Shown here one piece after another: positions 1 to 4,789 of a stretch of 6,584 nt of DNA (within the stretch, counting starts at the first letter, position 1; each line of letters begins with the position of its first letter). The notes beneath the pieces were generated by a model. The model was not told the origin of the DNA. It made no database searches and saw nothing but the letters and a program-made list of their open reading frames with translations. The stretch comes from Chloroflexota bacterium (GTDB lineage: Bacteria > Chloroflexota > Anaerolineae > UBA3071). The stretch spans positions 1 to 6,584 of the forward strand of contig JACNHM010000566.1 of NCBI GenBank assembly GCA_014383605.1. The letters run 5' to 3'. Made by a program: the position numbers and the translations under genes.

Positions 1-162
1 GAGGAGATCTACTCCGAGTGGTCGGTCAACGAGAAGGTGGCCATGGACGTGGCCATCGGCGCGGCCTATGCGGGCCGGCGGGTCATGGTCACCATGCAAT
101 CCCCTCGTCAGGATCATCAGTTAGCACTCCAAGCGTGTCTCTCATGCCCTCTTGCTCTTTGA
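1..162 (+). pseudogene. Truncated 2-oxoacid:ferredoxin oxidoreductase (IorA-like) fragment
   Basis: The window opens inside a reading frame whose first 32 or so codons read like the start of the pyrimidine-binding domain of indolepyruvate ferredoxin oxidoreductase alpha subunit: a segment EWSVNEKVAMDVAIGAA followed by YAGRRVMVTM. In the family this is a thiamine-diphosphate enzyme that oxidatively decarboxylates aryl-pyruvates to acyl-CoA, passing electrons to ferredoxin. The usual continuation (an MKxxGLNVAxDP-type stretch) is missing. After about base 98 the frame runs through 21 unrelated codons to TGA at 160-162. The gene is therefore broken at this point, by recombination, insertion or an assembly join. 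The 5' part lies outside the window. Another 2-oxoacid ferredoxin oxidoreductase is possible, but the SVNEKVA motif favours IorA. Confidence 0.7.
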
Positions 163-180
163 CTGGATTGCTGCTATAAT
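152..180 (+). promoter_or_regulatory. Putative sigma-70 promoter for the zinc-finger antitoxin-like gene
   Basis: TTGCTC at 152-157 and a perfect TATAAT at 175-180 are separated by 17 bp, the optimal spacing for a housekeeping sigma factor. Transcription would begin near 187, giving a leader of about 25 nt before the ATG at 212. A TTGACT at 159-164 looks like a better -35 hexamer but stands only 10 bp from the -10 box, so it is unlikely to be the one used. Confidence 0.6.
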
Positions 181-211
181 CTATGCGTCATAAGCCTAAC
201 GGGGCAAGGCC

Positions 212-607
212 ATGTACATTGAAGACGTCATCTGGGACGGAGATAACGTAGAACACCTGACTGCGACCAGCATACCAGAAATGACGCCAGCCCAGGAGGC
301 CAAATTCTGGGAGACGCACGACGCCACCGACCACCTGGATGAGATGGAACCGGTGACGGTGACCGTCGGACCACGTCCGCAGAATCGTTGTTCCCTATGT
401 GGCCGGACGCTGTTTTCTCGCTATGTGGACATGGACCTGGCTGGCAATAGGGCGCAGCTACGCGGGTTGCGCCAACTGTACTGTCCAATGGGGCACGAAA
501 CCCGCCTGACGCCCGAAGCCCAACGCCTTACCTACGCCGTCGAAGCGGTCTTGCGTCTGACGCTGCTTCCTGTCGTCGCCAGGCAACATGCTCAGGTGGC
601 CATCTGA
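212..607 (+). CDS. CopG/BrnA-antitoxin-like protein with YgiT-like zinc-finger tail
   Basis: This 131-residue protein has two parts. Residues about 20-48 (IPEMTPAQEAKFWETHDATD, then HLDEMEPV) match the N-terminal signature of CopG/BrnA-type antitoxins (FWxTHDxTDxLDE). Instead of the ribbon-helix-helix DNA-binding domain that normally follows, residues 60-107 carry C60-x2-C63 and C91-x3-H95 and then an ETRLTPEAQR segment, which resembles the zinc finger of YgiT/MqsA-type antitoxins. The last 25 residues are a hydrophobic helix. A role as antitoxin or autorepressor is inferred. No intact toxin gene is next to it; the only candidate partner is the PIN relic about 80 bp downstream. The ATG is preceded by GGGG at 201-204 with 7-nt spacing and by a good promoter. 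It could also be a solitary regulator. Confidence 0.65.
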   Translation: MYIEDVIWDGDNVEHLTATSIPEMTPAQEAKFWETHDATDHLDEMEPVTVTVGPRPQNRCSLCGRTLFSRYVDMDLAGNRAQLRGLRQLYCPMGHETRLTPEAQRLTYAVEAVLRLTLLPVVARQHAQVAI

Positions 608-615
608 GATAACGC

Positions 616-640
616 CATGATGCAACCTGTTGCCATCATG
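616..640 (+). terminator. Stem-loop just after the antitoxin-like gene
   Basis: CATGATGCAAC (616-626) pairs with GTTGCCATCATG (629-640) with one bulged C and a 2-nt apex, giving an 11-bp hairpin starting 8 nt after the stop codon. There is no U-run after it, so it is not a classical intrinsic terminator. It could stabilise the 3' end, act as a weak terminator, or serve as a protein-binding site upstream of the next promoter. Confidence 0.4.
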
Positions 641-650
641 TGCAGCACTC

Positions 651-679
651 TTGACACCCAACGATCAGTAGGGTATGAT
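651..679 (+). promoter_or_regulatory. Strong putative sigma-70 promoter
   Basis: A perfect TTGACA (651-656) and TATGAT (674-679) are separated by exactly 17 bp. Transcription would start near 686 and run through the PIN-domain relic into the gene starting at 824, leaving a leader of about 138 nt. A palindrome overlaps the -10 element, so the promoter is probably controlled. Confidence 0.65.
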
Positions 680-701
680 TAGCCTAATCGTACTTACCCT
701 A
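669..701. promoter_or_regulatory. Nested inverted repeats over the -10 box; putative operator
   Basis: GATTAG (677-682), one C, and CTAATC (684-689) form a perfect 13-bp palindrome that shares bases with the TATGAT -10 box and covers the expected start site. Around it, TAGGGTA (669-675) and TACCCTA (695-701) form an outer inverted pair whose centre is 2 bp off the inner one. The position is typical for a repressor operator. The CopG-like gene product just upstream is a natural candidate ligand, but that is inference. Confidence 0.45.
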
Positions 702-783
702 TCTCGGAGCCGTCGCTGCACGGTTGATCACCCTCGCCACGCTGGACCGCGATCTGCGGGTGGCTAATTCAGGCTGGAGGTGA
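688..783 (+). pseudogene. Relic of the C-terminus of a PIN-domain (VapC-like) toxin
   Basis: Between stop codons one frame reads about 31 codons with the segment AVAARLITLATLDRDLRVA before TGA at 781-783. The ATLDRDL core preceded by an alanine/leucine-rich helix is the usual end of PIN-domain ribonucleases, where this Asp belongs to the metal-binding acidic set. The remaining 100 or so residues of a VapC are absent, there is no start codon or ribosome site of its own, and a promoter and palindrome lie where the rest of the gene would be. The reading rests on a short motif and could be coincidental. Confidence 0.45.
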
Positions 784-812
784 TTGCGGATTGGCAATCC
801 GAAAATTACGAT

Positions 813-817
813 GGAGG
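813..817 (+). promoter_or_regulatory. Ribosome binding site that decides the start at 824
   Basis: GGAGG, within GGAGGAAGG, lies 6 nt before the ATG at 824. The longer alternative beginning at TTG 791 has no comparable site, so 824 is the preferred start. Confidence 0.7.
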
Positions 818-823
818 AAGGCG

Positions 824-1318
824 ATGTATGACACTGTGATTGCTCTGAAACCCGACGAATTCCAGTTGCTGAGGCAGGGCCTGGCGCTGATCCAACGGGC
901 GTTGGAGAGGGCAGAAATCCGGCCCAGGCCCGAAGTTGTCGAACCGGTGACCGAGATGCTGGAGAGCGTGGATGCTCTGATCGAGCGGGTAAAGGGGATT
1001 GTAGAACGAGGAGAGGGGAGCGACGTCGAGCTCTTCGAGTTGAAGGCGCGGCTTTCGTCGCTGTGGGAGAAGGGCTGGCAGCGGGAAAAACCTTTCCGGG
1101 ACATCGTGCTGATGCTCGAAAATTCCCTGATTGACGTGGGCGTCGAGGAATCGTTGCGCCTGGCTCATCTGACTGCCATTGAGCAAGTGATTGAGCGACT
1201 CAAAGGCGGTGGTAAGCTGGATCAGGATGACGTCTCCGAGTGTAGCCAGATTCTGCGCCAAGGGGGATTGTCTCCAACGGCTGTGTTCCGCGGCGTGGCC
1301 GATCTTTACGACGTCTGA
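824..1318 (+). CDS. Hypothetical helical protein, 164 residues
   Basis: I do not recognise this protein. It starts MYDTVIALKP and is almost entirely predicted helix. There are amphipathic leucine-rich stretches at residues about 10-32, 36-62, 66-83, 90-103 and 107-127, then a KLDQDDVSECSQILRQGG segment and a short C-terminal helix ending in VADLYDV. No signal peptide, membrane segment, cysteine motif or obvious catalytic pattern is visible. It is charged and probably cytosolic. A 249-nt gap containing a separate promoter divides it from the RAMP operon, so it need not be part of that system. A size and helix content like the Csm2/Cmr5/Cas11 small subunits is suggestive but not evidence of identity. 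It could also belong to the neighbouring toxin-antitoxin debris. Confidence 0.75.
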   Translation: MYDTVIALKPDEFQLLRQGLALIQRALERAEIRPRPEVVEPVTEMLESVDALIERVKGIVERGEGSDVELFELKARLSSLWEKGWQREKPFRDIVLMLENSLIDVGVEESLRLAHLTAIEQVIERLKGGGKLDQDDVSECSQILRQGGLSPTAVFRGVADLYDV

Positions 1319-1330
1319 GGCCACTCGACA

Positions 1331-1393
1331 ATGAGCGAAACCATCTTCCTCGACCACGATGTTTGTATCTCCTCGCTTTATGTGGTAGAATAG
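1331..1393 (+). CDS. Possible 20-residue leader peptide or gene remnant
   Basis: ATG at 1331 opens 20 codons (MSETIFLDHDVC and onward to VVE) ending in TAG at 1391-1393. It begins 12 nt after the preceding stop codon and covers the predicted operon promoter. No clear Shine-Dalgarno precedes it. The composition is protein-like (acidic, no rare runs), but the length allows no family call and chance is a real possibility. Confidence 0.2.
   Translation: MSETIFLDHDVCISSLYVVE
1363..1391 (+). promoter_or_regulatory. Putative sigma-70 promoter of the RAMP operon
   Basis: TTGTAT (1363-1368) and TAGAAT (1386-1391) are spaced by 17 bp. The expected start near 1398 leaves an untranslated leader of about 170 nt before the ATG at 1568. 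No other plausible promoter is seen before the tightly overlapping genes that follow, so this one probably serves the whole operon. Confidence 0.5.
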
Positions 1394-1397
1394 CCTT

Positions 1398-1554
1398 GCC
1401 TACTCCGCCTCTGGGGTCACGGAACGCCTCCGGCCAAGGATCTGGGGGCCCCGAGCAGAGCTGGCTTTGCCAACAGTCAGGGCAGAAGCGCACCAGGGTG
1501 AAAACCGCACCTCTTCTACTTCGGTGCGCAGAAACGTTCACAAATGCGAAATAC
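1398..1554 (+). other. Long, possibly structured 5' leader of the RAMP operon
   Basis: This stretch has no convincing coding content. It can fold locally: CGCACC (1506-1511) pairs with GGTGCG (1523-1528) around an 11-nt loop, and TGGC/GCCA at 1462-1472 makes a small hairpin. There is also a GGGGCCCC palindrome near 1445-1452. No known riboswitch core or T-box is recognised. It may simply be an untranslated leader. Confidence 0.3.
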
Positions 1555-1560
1555 AGGAGG
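1555..1560 (+). promoter_or_regulatory. Ribosome binding site fixing the start of the RAMP fusion at 1568
   Basis: AGGAGG lies 7 nt before ATG 1568. An in-frame ATG at 1544 is 24 nt upstream but has no such site and would add 8 residues encoded partly by the Shine-Dalgarno itself, so 1568 is chosen. Confidence 0.8.
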
Positions 1561-1567
1561 GAAAACC

Positions 1568-4500
1568 ATGATTCTAAAAGGCAAGCTCGTGGCCGAAACC
1601 CCTATTTTCAGGGGCAATGCACGGAAGACTCTGTTCACGCGCGACGGAGATGGAACCCATCGCCTCGTCTCCCTGGCCGGGGAGATAGCCGGCACCGCTC
1701 AGTCCCTGATGGATGCCTTCATCGGCCAATCGCGTGATGGCCGCAACGTCGGCCTGCTGAACCACCTGTGGCTGCGACTGTACGGCTCCCCGTTGCCGGC
1801 CGGTCTCATTGCCAGCGTGGATTGCCAACTGCAGGAGGAGTCGTACCCCCGCGGCCGATTGTTCGACCTGCGCATGGGCATCAAGCTGGACGAGGACCGC
1901 TGGGCGGCAGAGGCCAACGCCAACTACAAGATGGAGACGCTGTTCCGCAACTCCGTGTTCGACCTCGTCCTGTCGGTGAACGATGCGCTCCTCCAGCAAG
2001 GTGAAAATGAGGCCCAATTGTACTATCTTCTTCGCGAGTTGCAGGAGGGCCGCTTCTGGTTCGGCGCCGGCAAGAGCAAAGGATTGGGTCGCTGCCGCCT
2101 GGAGATGAGCCTGCCCTTCCCGGCTCCCCAACAGCCGCCCTCTATGCGTCGCGCGGCCAACCACCTGCGTCTGACCCTGACCTTCAACGCTACCAATCCT
2201 GTCCTGGTCGGTTGGAACTGGGGCAAGGTGGATCCCGAGGTTCCTTCCTTTGCCGCCATCGAAGGCCGCGTGCTGGTCGGGGCCATGCGCGACATCCCTG
2301 ACCCCATCCGCAGCCGCTTGGAGATGGGTCTGGCCGGACCGATCCTCAACCCCGAAGACTGGAAAGAAAAGTTCGCCCGCTTTCTGCCCCGTGTGATCGC
2401 TATCTGGCTGATGGAGCACTCCTCCGGCGAAGCCGAGACCTGGACCCTCCCTTCGGCGGCCTTGGCCAGGCTGGGCAAAGGAAAATATCCCCTCTCGGCC
2501 AAGGTGCGGGCCCGTATCGAACCTCTGGTCGAGCAGCCCTTCCCCACACGGGAAGCGGCCGAGGCCGCCCTCGTAGAGGCCCTGCAGGATAAGGCCAACA
2601 TGGCCAGGCGCGTTCTCGAGGTCATGGTGCACGAACGCCGCACCATCCGACAACTGAACCAGGAGGCCTGGTTGGAAGTGGCCAGCAGCCTGGGGTTGGA
2701 CGCCGCCCTGGCCGACAGCCTGGCCGAGCGCATCCAGGACGAAGCCGCCCTGGTCGAGGCCCTGACCCCTGCTTGCCGGCAGATCCTGCCCCAGATCTAC
2801 CAGCAGGTGGATCAGCAGGTCAACTTGCTGCAAAGCGACGCCTGGGTGGATGCCGAAATCGCCCAGCGCGAGGAACACCTCCGCATCAAGACCATGCTCC
2901 TGGAGGGCCAGATCACGGAAGGGCAGTGGGGAGACCCGACGCAGGCCCCGGAAGGCGTCAGCCGCGCCGTGTGGCGGGACTTCGTCAGCGAGCACCACCG
3001 CGTGCGCTTCCGCCATATGCTACACCCTGGCAACTTGCGCAAGAGTATCGCCAACGACCAGAATTTCATCGCCTTTCTCCAGGGCCACCGCCAGCGCGCC
3101 CGCCAGGAGCTGGCCCAGCCCCACCACATTGACTTCCGAACCGGTGGCCCCTCCCGCCGAGAGGTTTCCCGCCGCTACGGCAAGCCCTACGACACCGTGT
3201 TCATGCGCATGCTATCCTGGGCTCCTTCCTCGCAAGAGCAGGGCGCCTGGGAGATCTACGTCCCCGGCAGCACCATCAAGGGCGCTTTCCGCAAACGGGC
3301 CTCGCAGGTGCTGAGGACGCTCTGGGGGGAAACGGACAGAACCGACCAGGTCCTGGACCACCTCTTCGGCGCTCAGGGGCAGCGGGGCCTGGTCTTCTTC
3401 TCTGATGCCTATCTCACCGATCCTTACGATCCGGGCAGTGCCTGGTGCTCCATGGACGGGGTCAAGATGGATCCTCACACGGGCCGGCCCTTGGAAGCCG
3501 CCAAGCGGGACTATCTCTTCGCCTACGGCAACCACCTCACGTTCCAACTGCGCATAGACCTGCAGGACATCGCTGACGAGGACGCCGCCTCGCTTTCGTT
3601 GCTGGCCCACCTGCTGCAGGATTTCCAGAGCGGGGACATCCCTCTGGGCGGCGAAAAGACCAGCGGCTTCGGCTGGGTCAAGGCATCGGTCACCGATCTC
3701 ACCTGGCTGACCGCCGACCCGGCGGACGTAAGCCAGACCCTGTTCGGCGAACGATCCCTGGCCCAGGATGGCATCTGGCAGCGCTTGGATCTGGAGGGGG
3801 AAGCGGCAGCCACTGCTCTGCAGGCTGTCCAGCCGCTGGTAGCCACAAAGGCCGTGGCGCCGACACCACCCAGGGCCGCGGCCGGCTTCATCTCCCACCG
3901 CTCCTTCGGCGGCTATTGCGGCAAACTCATCGTGGAAGCGGAGGTCTTGACCCCCCTCCACGTGCGCGAGAGCGGCGAGCCTTCCCTGAGGGCCACGCTG
4001 GGCGACGGCCCGGTCAATGGTTGGGACTTCTTCGCCATGGCCCCCCCGCAGGCTGACCAACGCCGCGCGCAGAAGCTCTACGCCCTCCCCAGCCGCAGCA
4101 TCAAGGGGCTGATCCGCCACATCTACGCCATCGCCAGCGATTCCCGCCAGGCGAGTCCCGATATCAGTCGCCTCAACCCCGTGGACGGCCTCTTTGGCTG
4201 GGTAGGACAAGGGCCCAATCAGGCGCTCGCCGGGCGGCTCTCCTTCAGCTTTGGCCTGTTCCAAGACCCGCAACTGGCCTGGTTCAAAGTGCCCTATCCC
4301 TACGGCCAATGGCAGTACAGCGGCGGCCAGTGGCAAAACGTGCCCGGCGGCACGGCTTCCCTGCTGCGCGTCGCCCAGACCTGGCGGCTCTTCCCCCACG
4401 CCCCGCTGGCCCCCATCGTCGAGCGCTTGGATGGCTTCCAGCCCGATACGGTCCAGGCCAGCTACTTCCGGGCCATCCTGCCTGGTGCCCGCGCCCGCCT

Positions 4501-4789
4501 GGCCATCCGCTTCTGGAACCTGGAGGAAGAGGAACTGCAGAGGCTGATCTGGTGTGTGTCCCTGGAGCCAGAGCTCGCCCACAAGATGGGCAAAAACCGT
4601 TATCTCGGTTGCGGCAGCCTGCGCCTGCACATTCTGCCGCAGAGCCATCTCATTGACTGGGCCAACCGCTACGCTGGCCAGCCTGAAGAGAGTTGGCGCT
4701 TGCCCCTCCAGGTGGACGAATGGATCAACCGCGACGTCATCGAGCATTATGCCCAACTGCGCAGGGCGTTGAATGCTGAGCGGCTTTGA
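1568..4789 (+). CDS. Triple RAMP (Cas7-like) fusion protein, CRISPR type III-like effector backbone
   Basis: The product has 1073 residues and three RAMP units. Unit 1 (1-185) starts with a strand and PIFRGNARKT, has a degenerate SLAGEIAG in place of the usual PGSxxKG, and ends in the glycine-rich loop GRFWFGAGKSKGLGR (161-175). Unit 2 begins at about 200, is split by a helical insert (about 320-510), then resumes with VPGSTIKGAF (565-574), LFG (599-601), FSDAY (611-615), DGVKMDPHTGR (630-640) and IPLGGEKTSGFG (691-702), which is close to the Csm3/Cas7 pattern. Unit 3 (780-1022) has LPSRSIKGLIR (840-850), LFGWVG (875-880), FWNLEEEEL (982-990) and HKMGKNRYLGCG (1005-1016), as in TIGR03986 RAMPs. 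Cas7 proteins bind the crRNA in cytoplasmic effector complexes, and Csm3-type members cut target RNA with a loop aspartate. D26, D542 and D813 or D820 are candidates by position. It overlaps the next gene by 17 nt. Functional assignment beyond RAMP fusion is inference. Confidence 0.88.
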   Translation: MILKGKLVAETPIFRGNARKTLFTRDGDGTHRLVSLAGEIAGTAQSLMDAFIGQSRDGRNVGLLNHLWLRLYGSPLPAGLIASVDCQLQEESYPRGRLFDLRMGIKLDEDRWAAEANANYKMETLFRNSVFDLVLSVNDALLQQGENEAQLYYLLRELQEGRFWFGAGKSKGLGRCRLEMSLPFPAPQQPPSMRRAANHLRLTLTFNATNPVLVGWNWGKVDPEVPSFAAIEGRVLVGAMRDIPDPIRSRLEMGLAGPILNPEDWKEKFARFLPRVIAIWLMEHSSGEAETWTLPSAALARLGKGKYPLSAKVRARIEPLVEQPFPTREAAEAALVEALQDKANMARRVLEVMVHERRTIRQLNQEAWLEVASSLGLDAALADSLAERIQDEAALVEALTPACRQILPQIYQQVDQQVNLLQSDAWVDAEIAQREEHLRIKTMLLEGQITEGQWGDPTQAPEGVSRAVWRDFVSEHHRVRFRHMLHPGNLRKSIANDQNFIAFLQGHRQRARQELAQPHHIDFRTGGPSRREVSRRYGKPYDTVFMRMLSWAPSSQEQGAWEIYVPGSTIKGAFRKRASQVLRTLWGETDRTDQVLDHLFGAQGQRGLVFFSDAYLTDPYDPGSAWCSMDGVKMDPHTGRPLEAAKRDYLFAYGNHLTFQLRIDLQDIADEDAASLSLLAHLLQDFQSGDIPLGGEKTSGFGWVKASVTDLTWLTADPADVSQTLFGERSLAQDGIWQRLDLEGEAAATALQAVQPLVATKAVAPTPPRAAAGFISHRSFGGYCGKLIVEAEVLTPLHVRESGEPSLRATLGDGPVNGWDFFAMAPPQADQRRAQKLYALPSRSIKGLIRHIYAIASDSRQASPDISRLNPVDGLFGWVGQGPNQALAGRLSFSFGLFQDPQLAWFKVPYPYGQWQYSGGQWQNVPGGTASLLRVAQTWRLFPHAPLAPIVERLDGFQPDTVQASYFRAILPGARARLAIRFWNLEEEELQRLIWCVSLEPELAHKMGKNRYLGCGSLRLHILPQSHLIDWANRYAGQPEESWRLPLQVDEWINRDVIEHYAQLRRALNAERL

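Noticed and set aside
791..823. Upstream TTG start that would lengthen the helical protein by 11 residues
   Set aside because: It has no Shine-Dalgarno, whereas ATG 824 has GGAGG 6 nt upstream. The added residues include the translated ribosome site.
811..831. Mini frame of six codons overlapping ATG 824
   Set aside because: It consists of the Shine-Dalgarno region itself and has no ribosome site of its own.
806..1357. Minus-strand open frame of 183 codons opposite the 164-residue helical protein
   Set aside because: The + strand frame has a strong promoter and a GGAGG site at the right distance, and the reverse frame has neither.
1363..1737. Plus-strand frame of 124 codons starting at TTG over the leader
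   Set aside because: The start is the -35 box of the predicted promoter, no ribosome site precedes it, and its second half only reads the RAMP gene out of frame.
1574..3016. Long minus-strand open frame of 480 codons opposite the RAMP fusion
   Set aside because: It mirrors the third-position GC bias of the real gene. Its translation is low in motifs, rich in Gly/Ala/His/Gln and resembles no family, and the + strand frame has clear RAMP motifs.
1568..4789. Calling the fusion a Cas7-11 (gRAMP) protein
   Set aside because: Only three RAMP units are seen, the CxxC zinc fingers of Cas7-11 are absent, and the last unit resembles TIGR03986. The protein is also shorter than known Cas7-11 members.
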